Source: Aquibium sp. ELW1220
GTDB taxonomy: Bacteria; Pseudomonadota; Alphaproteobacteria; Rhizobiales; Rhizobiaceae
DNA length: 45,484 bases
Reading direction: 5' to 3'
Assembly (NCBI RefSeq): GCF_030398385.1
Contig: NZ_JAOAOQ010000045.1
Coordinates: 1 to 45,484, forward strand
Both the position numbers and the translations under genes were made by a program. Under the pieces are notes generated by a model, which was not told the DNA's origin, searched no databases, and saw nothing but the letters and a program-made list of their open reading frames with translations. Shown here piece after piece: positions 35,577 to 43,572 of the stretch. Numbering within the stretch: position 1 is the stretch's first letter; each line of letters opens with the position of its first letter.

Positions 35577-36778
35577 TGGAAGCCGAACCTCGCCTTGGCC
35601 ACGATGTTGTGCTGAATTTCGTTCGATCCGCCGTAGATGCTCGCGGCTCGCTGGCTCAGATACTCGCGCAGCAGGCCCGAGGTCTCCGCATCGGCATCCG
35701 GGGGGCTGTTCTGTCCGGCGCTGGGCTCGTGGTCGAGGGCCAGTCCGGTGCGCGCCGCGACGCTGGCCCCGAGCGCCGTGATCGTCTGCAGGAGTTCGGA
35801 CCCCCTGATCTTCAGCAGCGAGGCTTGATAGCCTGGCTGTTCGCCCAGTGCGGCGCGCTTCAGGAGCCGCGAGCAGTAGGCCTCGAGCGTCTGCAGGGCG
35901 ATTTCCGCCTCGACGAACCCGCGCCGAAAGACCGGCCGGTCGAACAGTGGCTGCCCGCCCTCGCGGGCCCGCTCCGCGGTCTCGCGCACCTGTGCCAGAA
36001 GCCGGCGAGCCTTGCCGGTCTCGGCGACGATCAGGCGCTCGGTCGACAGCAGGAACTTCGCGATCTCCCAGCCGCGGCCCTCGCGTCCGACCAGGTTCTC
36101 CCGCGGCACGAAGACATCGTCCAGAAACACCTCGTTGACGTGATGGCGCATGTCCATCGTGACGATCGGTCGGATGGTCACGCCCGGCTGCCGCATGTCG
36201 AGGAGGAGGAAGGAAATGCCGTTCTGGGGACGGTCCTCGTCGGATGTCCGCGCAAGGCAGAACATCATGTCGGCCCAGTGCGCGAAGCTCGTCCACAGCT
36301 TCTGCCCGTTGACGCGATAGCCCGTGCCATCGCGCCTTGCGCGGGTCTTCAGGCCGGCGAGATCGGAACCGGCGCCCGGCTCGGAATAGCCCTGGCACCA
36401 GGCCGTGTTGGAGGCGATGATGTCGGGCAGGAAGCGCTGTTTCTGTTCGTCATCGCCATATTCTGCGATGACTGGACCGACATAGGCCGGCCCGAAGGGC
36501 AGCATCCACGGCGCCCCCGCCTCGGCCAGGGCCTGCTCGAAGACGTAGCGCCGAAGGGGTGACCAGCCGGCGCCGCCCACCGCTTGCGGCCAGTGTGCGC
36601 AATACCAGCCCTTCGCGGCCAGGATCGTCTGCCAGCGGACGTGGTCTTCCTTCTGCAGTTCGCCGTTGCAGCGGACTTTTTCCTTGATGTCCGATGGCAG
36701 GTTCGCGGCCACGAAGTCGATGACTTCGCGACGGAACGTGGCCATTTCCGGCTCTGGCTCGGCATCGTGCATTGGCAT
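35573..36778 (-). CDS. Acyl-CoA dehydrogenase, PimC-like large subunit
   Basis: A 401-residue flavoprotein closely resembling pimeloyl-CoA dehydrogenase large subunits: KGWYCAHWPQAVGGAGWSP, WCQGYSEPGAGSDLAGLKT (FAD/substrate loop), VNGQKLWTSFAHWADMMFCL, and IYGGSNEIQHNIVAK at the C-terminus. The classical MCAD base position is Gly in YGGSN; a glutamate in LLSTERLIVA sits where isovaleryl-CoA dehydrogenase has its base. First gene of the operon. The start ATG at 36778 (or 36772) lies just downstream of a 21-bp palindrome. Electrons would go to ETF. Whether the substrate is a dicarboxylate, alicyclic or branched acid is not shown. Confidence 0.9.
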   Translation of the reverse strand: MPMHDAEPEPEMATFRREVIDFVAANLPSDIKEKVRCNGELQKEDHVRWQTILAAKGWYCAHWPQAVGGAGWSPLRRYVFEQALAEAGAPWMLPFGPAYVGPVIAEYGDDEQKQRFLPDIIASNTAWCQGYSEPGAGSDLAGLKTRARRDGTGYRVNGQKLWTSFAHWADMMFCLARTSDEDRPQNGISFLLLDMRQPGVTIRPIVTMDMRHHVNEVFLDDVFVPRENLVGREGRGWEIAKFLLSTERLIVAETGKARRLLAQVRETAERAREGGQPLFDRPVFRRGFVEAEIALQTLEAYCSRLLKRAALGEQPGYQASLLKIRGSELLQTITALGASVAARTGLALDHEPSAGQNSPPDADAETSGLLREYLSQRAASIYGGSNEIQHNIVAKARFGFQ

Positions 36779-36793
36779 TCCGGCGCTCTTTTA

Positions 36794-36814
36794 TGACTGA
36801 TGAATCATAAGTCA
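36794..36814. promoter_or_regulatory. Candidate operator of the catabolic operon
   Basis: A 21-bp near-perfect palindrome, half-sites TGACTgATGA and TCATaAGTCA around one central A; nine of ten base pairs match. It ends 15 bases before the first operon gene, where a repressor would block transcription. TetR proteins bind sites of this length, and the operon carries a TetR gene at its end. Binding inferred. Confidence 0.65.
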
Positions 36815-37436
36815 AGAAAAAGGGCGCGGTCAAGCGGCGTTTGCGTGCCGTCTGGAAGAACGCCTGCTGGTGGCGACCGGGCAATGGGTCGCCGGACGTT
36901 TACCGCCGTCATTCGGGAAGCACGCGTCCGGGGAGTTATGACGAACGCGGTCGACGATCTGGCAAAGGCGCGGGGCATGAGCGGCATCCAGAAGTGCCGG
37001 TACTGCGCCTCTGCAAACAGATCGGTGCGGCGTGGCCGAAGGTTCGCGGCGGCGGGACCCCCCCTAGCGGGCAGGTGCGGCTTGAAGCGAACCGACGTCA
37101 TCGGCGTCGTCCCCACCGACGACGCCATTTTCCCTGTCGTCGGAGCCTCGCCGCCTGGACAGAAGGACGAGGGGGCCTTTCAGGCGTCCGCTGCCCGACG
37201 TCTGCACGGCGGGTCCCCCGTCACCTCTGCCCGCCGTGGTGCGCCGATCAGCCGGTAACGGCTGGGTAGCAAAGCGACCATCGCCGCAAGCCGTACCCCA
37301 CGCCCGGACATCCAATGCGGACGATTCCCCTCGGCAGAAGCTGTAGGGGTCGATTGCCATGGGTGCTGATCGAAGCGCTGCCGATTGGAATGGCTCTACC
37401 GGTCGTCGGGCAGCGGGCGACTTACAGCGAAGCGCT
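36815..37436. other. 622-base stretch without a supported gene
   Basis: Open frames exist on both strands (for example 36800-37258 plus and 37064-37360 minus), but none has a convincing ribosome site or recognisable protein, and their compositions look like random GC-rich reading. No tRNA, known small RNA or long repeat is recognised. It could hold a degraded gene or the promoter region of the operon. Confidence 0.3.
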
Positions 37437-39392
37437 TCACCCCTCCCTGAACCGCACCAGCACCGTTCCCTCGCTCACCTGCGCGCCTTCGGTGGCGATG
37501 GCGTCGATGGTGCCGTCGTGCGGGGCGGCGATGGTGTGTTCCATCTTCATGGCTTCGAGCACCAGCAGCGCCTGGCCGCGGCGCACCGTGTCCCCGGCCG
37601 AGGCCCGCACCACCTTGACCAGCCCAGGCATCGGCGCGCGCAGGGCGTCGCCGCCGGCGGCCGCGTCCTCCGCCGCTTCGAAGGGATCGGGAATGGAAAA
37701 GCCGTGGCCGACGGGGCCTTCGAACACGGTGACGTGGCCCGGCCAGCGGGCGGTGCGGGCCGCGGCCGCATGCGCCTCGTCCACCACCAGTGTCTCGCCG
37801 TCGTCGAAGGCGATCGCATGGCGTCCGTCGCGTCGCGCGGTGATGCGGGCGGAGATCGCGTCTTCGCCCCGCTTCAGCGTCACACGCTTGCCGAGCGGGT
37901 GGAAATGCGCGTAGCCGGCAAGCGCATCCCACGGGTCGGCCGCATCGGCGGTGCGCCGCGCGCCCGATGCTGCGAGTGCGGCAAGTGCGGCAACCTGGCG
38001 CGACGGGCCGGGCTGCGCCGTCAGCGCCTCCTGCTTGCGGCCGATCAGGCCGGTATCGACGTCGCCGGCGGCAAAGTCGTGGTCGCCGGCCAGCGCCACC
38101 AGGAAGGGGATGTTGACGGTGGAGCCCGCCACTTCGGTCTCTTCGAGCGCCTGTGTCAGCGCCGTCAGCGCGGCGGGACGCGAGGCGGCCTTGACCACCA
38201 GCTTGGCGATCATCGGGTCGTAGAAGGGCGAGATGGCGTCGCCCTGGCGCACGCCGGTCTCGATGCGCATGTCCGCACCGTCCGGCGCGCGGGCGGGGAA
38301 GACGAGGTGGTGCAGCGTGCCGGTGGCCGGCAGGAAGCCGCGCGCGGCATCCTCGGCATAGATGCGCGCCTCGAAGGCGTGGCCGTTGAGCCGGATCGCC
38401 TCCTGCGCCAGCGGCAGCGGCTCGCCCGCCGCCACCCTGAGCTGCCATTCGACGAGATCGACGCCCGTCACCATCTCGGTCACCGGATGCTCGACCTGCA
38501 GCCGCGTGTTCATTTCCATGAACCAGAACCGGTCCGGCCTCAGCCCCTGCGAGGCGTCGACGATGAACTCGATCGTGCCGGCGCCCGAATAGCCGATCGC
38601 GCGCGCCGCCTTCACCGCCGCATTCGTCATCGCCGATCGCATGGCGTCGGTCATGCCGGGGGCGGGGGCCTCCTCGATGACCTTCTGGTGGCGGCGCTGC
38701 GCCGAGCAGTCGCGCTCGAAAAGATGCACGGCATTGCCGAAACTGTCGCCGAACACCTGCACCTCGATGTGGCGCGGCTTGTCGACATATTTCTCGATCA
38801 GCACGGCGTCGTCGCCGAACGCGGCTTTCGCCTCGCGCCGCGCCCCGCTCAGCGCGTCGGGGAAATCCTCCGGCCGCTCGACGCGGCGCATGCCCTTGCC
38901 GCCGCCGCCCGCCCGCGCCTTGATCAGCACCGGATAGCCGATCTCGTTGGCCTTGCCGGCGAGCAGCACCAGCGCCTGTCCCTCGCCGTGGTAGCCCGGC
39001 ACCACCGGCACGCCGGCCTTCTCCATCAGCCGCTTGGCAGCATCCTTCAGGCCCATGGCGCGGATCGAATCAGCCGAGGGGCCGATGAAGACGAGGCCCG
39101 CCGCCGTCACCGCATCGACGAAGCCCGGGTTTTCCGACAGGAAGCCGTAGCCGGGATGGATGGCCTGCGCGCCCGTCGCCAGCGCCGCCGCGATGATGCG
39201 ATCGGCCTTCAGATAGCTCTCGCCCACCGGCGAAGCGCCGATATGCACCGCCTCGTCGGCCATCGCGACATGCAGCGAGGCCGCGTCGGCGTCGGAGAAG
39301 ACCGCCACCGTCTTCACGCCCATGCGCCGGGCGGTGTGGATGACGCGGCAGGCGATCTCGCCGCGATTGGCGATCAGGATCTTGGAAAACAT
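37437..39392 (-). CDS. Biotin-dependent acyl-CoA carboxylase alpha subunit (methylcrotonyl-CoA type)
   Basis: A 651-residue protein with an N-terminal biotin carboxylase: MFSKILIANRGEIACRVI, ATP-grasp loop KARAGGGGKGMRRV, RDCSAQRRHQKVIEEAPAP and FMEMNTRLQVEHPVTEM. The C-terminal carrier domain has EAMKMEH with the biotinylated Lys616, 35 residues from the end. The segment KDAAKRLMEKAGVPVVPGYHGEGQ, written here in outline as KDAAKRLMEKAGVP then GYHGEGQ, favours 3-methylcrotonyl-CoA carboxylase (leucine breakdown) over propionyl-CoA carboxylase. The carboxyltransferase (beta) gene is not adjacent. Start ATG 39392 has GGGGAGG five bases upstream. Confidence 0.92.
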   Translation of the reverse strand: MFSKILIANRGEIACRVIHTARRMGVKTVAVFSDADAASLHVAMADEAVHIGASPVGESYLKADRIIAAALATGAQAIHPGYGFLSENPGFVDAVTAAGLVFIGPSADSIRAMGLKDAAKRLMEKAGVPVVPGYHGEGQALVLLAGKANEIGYPVLIKARAGGGGKGMRRVERPEDFPDALSGARREAKAAFGDDAVLIEKYVDKPRHIEVQVFGDSFGNAVHLFERDCSAQRRHQKVIEEAPAPGMTDAMRSAMTNAAVKAARAIGYSGAGTIEFIVDASQGLRPDRFWFMEMNTRLQVEHPVTEMVTGVDLVEWQLRVAAGEPLPLAQEAIRLNGHAFEARIYAEDAARGFLPATGTLHHLVFPARAPDGADMRIETGVRQGDAISPFYDPMIAKLVVKAASRPAALTALTQALEETEVAGSTVNIPFLVALAGDHDFAAGDVDTGLIGRKQEALTAQPGPSRQVAALAALAASGARRTADAADPWDALAGYAHFHPLGKRVTLKRGEDAISARITARRDGRHAIAFDDGETLVVDEAHAAAARTARWPGHVTVFEGPVGHGFSIPDPFEAAEDAAAGGDALRAPMPGLVKVVRASAGDTVRRGQALLVLEAMKMEHTIAAPHDGTIDAIATEGAQVSEGTVLVRFREG

Positions 39393-39480
39393 GGTTCCTC
39401 CCCGGCACGGATCATCGCCGGAGGATAAGCCATGGCCGGGCAGGCCTGTCCAGCCCGTGTGCCGTCCCGGGCACGGGCGA

Positions 39481-40107
39481 TCACGATGGCGGGACGAAGG
39501 GCTGGAAGATCGTCCTGAACGCCGGAAGCGCTTCCATCCGCTCGGCGTGGGCGGCCAGATGGGGACAGGCCTGCAGATCGACGATCTCGGGCAGCGATTC
39601 GCGCATGTGCCGCAGGGCGCAGGCGACCGCAATGTCTGCATGGCCGATCGTTTCGCCGAACCAGAACGGCGAGGCCCGGCCGGCGCGGTCGGTCTCCAGA
39701 GCGGCAAGGGCGCCGAGCAGCTGGGCGCTGCGACGTGCCACGAGCATCTCGGACGCGTCGGCATGCAGGTGCTTTTCGTAGAACAGGCTCACGCCGACAT
39801 CTGCCAGGCCGGTGGCCAGGGCGGCGACCTTGAGCGCGCGCCGTCGCGCGGGTTCCGCGGTCGGATAGAGCCGCCGGGCCGGTTCCACGAGCGTATCGAG
39901 ATGATCGATGATCAGGTGACTGTCGACCAGCACCTCGCCATCGTCCAGCACGAGCGTCGGCACCTTGGTCAGCGGATTGAAGGCGGCAAGCCGCCCGGCG
40001 TCTCCGAACACCGACCATGGCCGGTGCTCGAAGGGAATGTCGTAGAGGGTCAGCGCGATGCCGACCCTGCGGACGAACGACGAATCGAATTGGCCGATCA
40101 GGATCAT
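39481..40107 (-). CDS. Glutathione S-transferase family protein
   Basis: A 208-residue protein. The N-terminal thioredoxin-like domain reads MILIGQFDSSFVRRVGIALT, with FNPLTKVPTLVLDDGEVLVDSHLIIDHLD for glutathione binding (quoted here only to show the cis-proline VPT and the VDS pair). The serine of SSFVRR may be the activating residue. A helical C-terminal domain follows. The ATG at 40107 is preferred to 40122 because GAGGG precedes it. It lies 88 bases upstream of the carboxylase gene on the same strand. Substrate unknown. Confidence 0.85.
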   Translation of the reverse strand: MILIGQFDSSFVRRVGIALTLYDIPFEHRPWSVFGDAGRLAAFNPLTKVPTLVLDDGEVLVDSHLIIDHLDTLVEPARRLYPTAEPARRRALKVAALATGLADVGVSLFYEKHLHADASEMLVARRSAQLLGALAALETDRAGRASPFWFGETIGHADIAVACALRHMRESLPEIVDLQACPHLAAHAERMEALPAFRTIFQPFVPPS

Positions 40108-40211
40108 GATGCCCTCGCGCATTGACGCATCGGAGCCTCGTTCTTCGCCGCCCCCAGCGCAACCGGCCGAGGCACCGCCTCCTGCCCGATTCCGTCAGGA
40201 GAGGCGACGGC

Positions 40212-41036
40212 TCACCCGGCCGCGAACTCGGCCAGCAGCGCGTTGAACGCCCGCGGCGTCTGCAGGAACGGCGCGTGGCCGGCACCCGCCATCGTCACCA
40301 CGCCGTGCGGCCAGAGCGAGCCGTAGGGGATCGTGCCGAAATAGTCGTGCCGGACGAAGAGGTCGCCTTCGCCGTTGACGATCGCCAGCGGCACGGTCAT
40401 CGAGGCCACGATCGCCTGCTCGTCGAGCGGCGCGCCGGTGGCCACCGAGCCGAACATGATCTCGCGCGCCCGCCCGTCGGTGCGCTTGGCGGCGGCCAGG
40501 AAATGCGCATCGAGGCCGCCATCGGTCGCAGACGTCGCCGTGGCATACATCAGCGCGTCCTGGTCGGTGAAATCGCGTTTGCCCGTCAGGTTTTCCGCCG
40601 AAGGATCGATGTTGAAGGCCTGCATCAGGCATTCGATGCTGGGCTGGATCGGCGGCGTACCGGAGATCAGCACCCCCGCGGCCCGGAAGCCGCGGCCGAT
40701 CATCTCGAGCGCGATGTGCCCGCCGAGCGACCAGCCGACGATGAGCGGGCGCTCCACGCCGAGCTTGGCCAGCAGTTCCTCCGTCATCGCCGCATAGCCG
40801 GCGATCTGGTAGCTCGTCTCCGGCGCGCGCGCGTCCTGCGAGGCGCCGTGCCCCGGCAGGTCGAACGCGACCAGCCGCATGCGCGCGAGCTCCGGTGCTG
40901 CGAACTGCTCGCGGAAGATCTCCTTGCAGCTCGAATTGCCGTGAATGAACACCACCGTCGGGCCTCCCGAACCCGTTCTCTCGCGCACGCTGATCGCGGC
41001 ATGGGTGGTCTCGACAAGGCGGTCCGTCGTCGTCAT
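40212..41036 (-). CDS. Alpha/beta hydrolase
   Basis: A 274-residue alpha/beta-hydrolase. Oxyanion region VVFIHGNSSCKEIF, LVAFDLPGHGAS, nucleophile elbow VGWSLGGHIALEM (Ser in GWSLGG), a probable acid in VNGEGDLFV and catalytic His in MAGAGHAPFLQTP. It may act as an esterase, C-C hydrolase or haloperoxidase-like enzyme; no specific match. The ATG at 41036 has AGGA about eight bases upstream; the frame is open to 41135 but that part is low complexity. It reads in the same direction as the transferase and carboxylase genes, 104 bases apart. Confidence 0.88.
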   Translation of the reverse strand: MTTTDRLVETTHAAISVRERTGSGGPTVVFIHGNSSCKEIFREQFAAPELARMRLVAFDLPGHGASQDARAPETSYQIAGYAAMTEELLAKLGVERPLIVGWSLGGHIALEMIGRGFRAAGVLISGTPPIQPSIECLMQAFNIDPSAENLTGKRDFTDQDALMYATATSATDGGLDAHFLAAAKRTDGRAREIMFGSVATGAPLDEQAIVASMTVPLAIVNGEGDLFVRHDYFGTIPYGSLWPHGVVTMAGAGHAPFLQTPRAFNALLAEFAAG

Positions 41037-41135
41037 CGGCTGTTCCTGAGGCAGGGTGTTGCTTGCGGCCGAATCATCGCGCGGCACGGCGTCCGGGTCA
41101 ATCGGAACGGCGGGTGCAGCGGCGCGTTCGTTCAT

Positions 41136-41600
41136 CTGGCTGCGCCCCGCCTTCTGCCACGGACGGTTGCAGACGGGCGGGCGGAAGCGATCACGACCAC
41201 AGGCAAATGATACATGCCTGAAATTTCATGTGATTGCGGGATCAAATTTAAAATATTGAAAAACGCGGCGAATCGGCGGCCGAAAGTGGACTTATGTGTA
41301 TAAATACTTTCAAAAATACTATAGGGCGCGGCAGGTGGCGAGTAAATGACGCTGGAAGTTCGTGTCGTGTCATGGGCGAAACGTATGCGTCATATGAATG
41401 CGAGAACATATACGTTATAAAAGCAGCGAAAAACATGTCTAGTTTTCCCGAGCAGGCAATGGATGGTGTTGCGAAATGGCAACGGCGGCCTTGCAACGCG
41501 CATGAAAATCGCTTCCGCAGGTTCATTAGAGATTGATGGGTGAGACTATCCGAATATACCGTTGCTCTCATATTAAGCGATGCGGCTATGGGGAGTGACC
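41136..41600. other. AT-rich leader region upstream of the first double-barrel gene
   Basis: A 465-base gap with markedly lower GC than its surroundings, including ATCAAATTTAAAATATTGAA, TATAAATACTTTCAAAAATA and CTATAGGG. It contains a small hairpin (GTTGC-gaaatg-GCAAC, 41468-41483). Short opposing open frames (41248-41571 minus, 41294-41536 plus) have no convincing ribosome site. The layout suits a long regulated leader or more than one promoter for the outer-membrane gene. Confidence 0.4.
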
Positions 41601-43190
41601 ATGCATTCGAGGAAAATCACGGCAGCAGTATTTCTCGCGCTGGCGAGCAGCACTGCCTACGCGGCGGACGTGGTCGAGTACCAGCCGCCCGCGGCCTACA
41701 ACTGGACCGGGTTCCACGTCGGCGTCGGTGCCGGTCTCGGTGGCGTTTCGCACAATGCCGGCGCGGAGATTTACGACTATGACACCGGCGGTCTGATCCA
41801 GGTTGGCCCGATCGACCTGTTCTCGGTCGGCGGCATGCTCGACGTCGGTGGCGACGGCGCGCTCGGCACGATCGAGGGCGGCTTCGACTACCAGATCAGC
41901 GAGCGCTTCGTGCTCGGCATCCAGGGCGACTACACCTGGTCGAATTTCGACGCCGGTGCCGGCCTCGGCGCGCTGGTCTGCTTCGAGAACCCCAATGGTC
42001 CCGACAATTGCGACACGGGTACGCCAGACGGCGAAATCGCCCTCGACTACTCGCTGACCGCCAAGAGCAGCTGGAGCATCATCGGTCGCGCCGGTTACGT
42101 GGCGAATCCGGGTGCACTCGCCTATGTCCTCGGTGGCTTCACGCGCACCAACATGGAGGGCGAGCTCACCCTCTCGACACCCGCTGGCTCCGAGCCCATC
42201 GCCGACTACGACTACGAGCGCGACGGCTGGACCTTCGGCGGCGGCATCGAGGCTCCGATCACCGGCGCAATGACGCTGAAGATGGAATACCGCCGCACCG
42301 AGTGGGAGAACGATAGCAACTTCCCGCTCTCCGAGACCGGTGGCATCAACACCTGGGACGACGCAGTCGTGCAGTCGATGCGCGGCGTCTTGTCCTGGCG
42401 CTTCGGTGCCGACAACGCCTCCCAGCAGGCGGCCGTCGACGCCATTCCCGCGGTCAACTGGACGGGCTTCAACGTCGGCCTCGCCGGCGGCTTCTCCACC
42501 CTGCGCCACAATGCCGGCCTCGAAGCCTATGACGACAGTGTCGGCGGCCTGATCCAGGTCGGTCCGGTCGACATCTTCGCGATCGGCGGCGATCTCGACT
42601 TCGGCGGCGAAGGCTATCTCGGTCGCCTGGAGGCGGGTTACGACTTCCAGCTCGGCCAGCGCTTCGTGCTCGGCGCCTTTGCCGACTACACCTTCTCCAA
42701 TGCCGAATCGCAGGTCGGTCTCTTCGGCGACTACTGCGTCGAAAACTACACGTCCCCCGGCGTGGGTCCCGGCGACGACTGCGACGAAGGTTTCGTCACG
42801 GCTTCCGGCGACCTGACCTACACGCTGGAAACCGGCGACAGCTGGTCGATCGGCGGCCGCGCCGGCGTGCTCGTCAACCCGCAGACCCTGTTCTACGGTC
42901 TCGGCGCCTTCACCCGCCAGAACATGAAGGCCGATCTGACGCTGAACACCGGCTTTGCGCCGCTGGGTTCGCAGGAACTGCTGGCCTACGACTACGAGCG
43001 CGACGGCTGGACTTTCGGTCTTGGCGTCCAGACCATGCTCACCGACAAGCTGTCGACCAAGCTCGAATACCGCAACACCCAGTGGGACGAGAGCGAGATC
43101 ATCCTCGGCGATGCGAGTGCCGGCGTGATCCGCAACGAGGACTCCACGGTGCAGACCTTCACTGTCGGCCTGTCCTGGAAGTTCAACTAG
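41601..43190 (+). CDS. Double-barrel outer-membrane protein A (two fused eight-stranded barrels)
   Basis: A 529-residue protein. Signal peptide MHSRKITAAVFLALASSTAYA is followed by two copies of one barrel domain: residues 33-269 and 285-529, joined by a short linker (ASQQAAVDAIPA). Each copy opens with NWTGF, has eight predicted amphipathic strands like OmpA/Omp25-type barrels, a loop with two cysteines (CFENPNGPDNC; CVENYTSPGVGPGDDC), the motif YDYERDGWTFG, and ends in an aromatic strand (GVLSWRFG; VGLSWKFN, the latter being the BAM-type C-terminal F). The start ATG at 41601 has GGGGAG five bases upstream. The chain could make two small barrels or one 16-strand pore. I know no named family with this exact layout. 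Confidence 0.88.
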   Translation: MHSRKITAAVFLALASSTAYAADVVEYQPPAAYNWTGFHVGVGAGLGGVSHNAGAEIYDYDTGGLIQVGPIDLFSVGGMLDVGGDGALGTIEGGFDYQISERFVLGIQGDYTWSNFDAGAGLGALVCFENPNGPDNCDTGTPDGEIALDYSLTAKSSWSIIGRAGYVANPGALAYVLGGFTRTNMEGELTLSTPAGSEPIADYDYERDGWTFGGGIEAPITGAMTLKMEYRRTEWENDSNFPLSETGGINTWDDAVVQSMRGVLSWRFGADNASQQAAVDAIPAVNWTGFNVGLAGGFSTLRHNAGLEAYDDSVGGLIQVGPVDIFAIGGDLDFGGEGYLGRLEAGYDFQLGQRFVLGAFADYTFSNAESQVGLFGDYCVENYTSPGVGPGDDCDEGFVTASGDLTYTLETGDSWSIGGRAGVLVNPQTLFYGLGAFTRQNMKADLTLNTGFAPLGSQELLAYDYERDGWTFGLGVQTMLTDKLSTKLEYRNTQWDESEIILGDASAGVIRNEDSTVQTFTVGLSWKFN

Positions 43191-43237
43191 TCAAAAGTCT
43201 GCCACGCGCTCCGGCGCGCGGATTTCGACCTCGAAAG

Positions 43238-43263
43238 GCCCGGCCCAACGCCGGGCTTTTTTT
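43238..43263 (+). terminator. Intrinsic terminator after double-barrel gene A
   Basis: GCCCGGC pairs with GCCGGGC around the loop CCAAC, followed by seven T. It lies 48 bases after the stop, so gene B must be transcribed from its own promoter. Confidence 0.88.
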
Positions 43264-43572
43264 GTGTGCGGCCGTGTGATGATGCCGCTCACGGCCGTTC
43301 CTGCCGGCCGGAAGTCCCGGGCGGGAGGGCTGGCGCGGTTCAGGCATCTGGACGCTTCGGAAGCAAAGCGGATGGTGTCATCGGCAGATCGGCATCGACA
43401 GAGGTTGAAAGCCGGGTCCCGCCGTTCAGCCTAGCGGCGAAAATGTCCCGCATGTTGCTCGACAGCAACAGCAACTTTCAAACATAGGCGGCCCGGTATT
43501 TTCAGTTGAAAGCCCTGCAGCGTCGGAGCTACCGTCGGATGCAGAAGATTCAATCTGTTCTCGGAGGGCCGG
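43264..43572. promoter_or_regulatory. Promoter/leader region of double-barrel gene B
   Basis: A 309-base gap without a supported gene. The heptamer TTGAAAG occurs at 43405-43411 and 43506-43512 and inverted at 43475-43481; one could be a -35 element or a regulator half-site. GGAGG stands six bases before the gene B start. Confidence 0.35.

Noticed and set aside
36800-37258. 152-codon plus-strand frame upstream of the catabolic operon
   Set aside because: It begins inside the palindrome, has no ribosome site, and its translation looks random; kept only as an unexplained gap.
41248-41571. Opposing short frames in the AT-rich leader (41248-41571 minus, 41294-41536 plus)
   Set aside because: Neither has a convincing ribosome site or sequence pattern; the leader is better described as regulatory until expression is shown.
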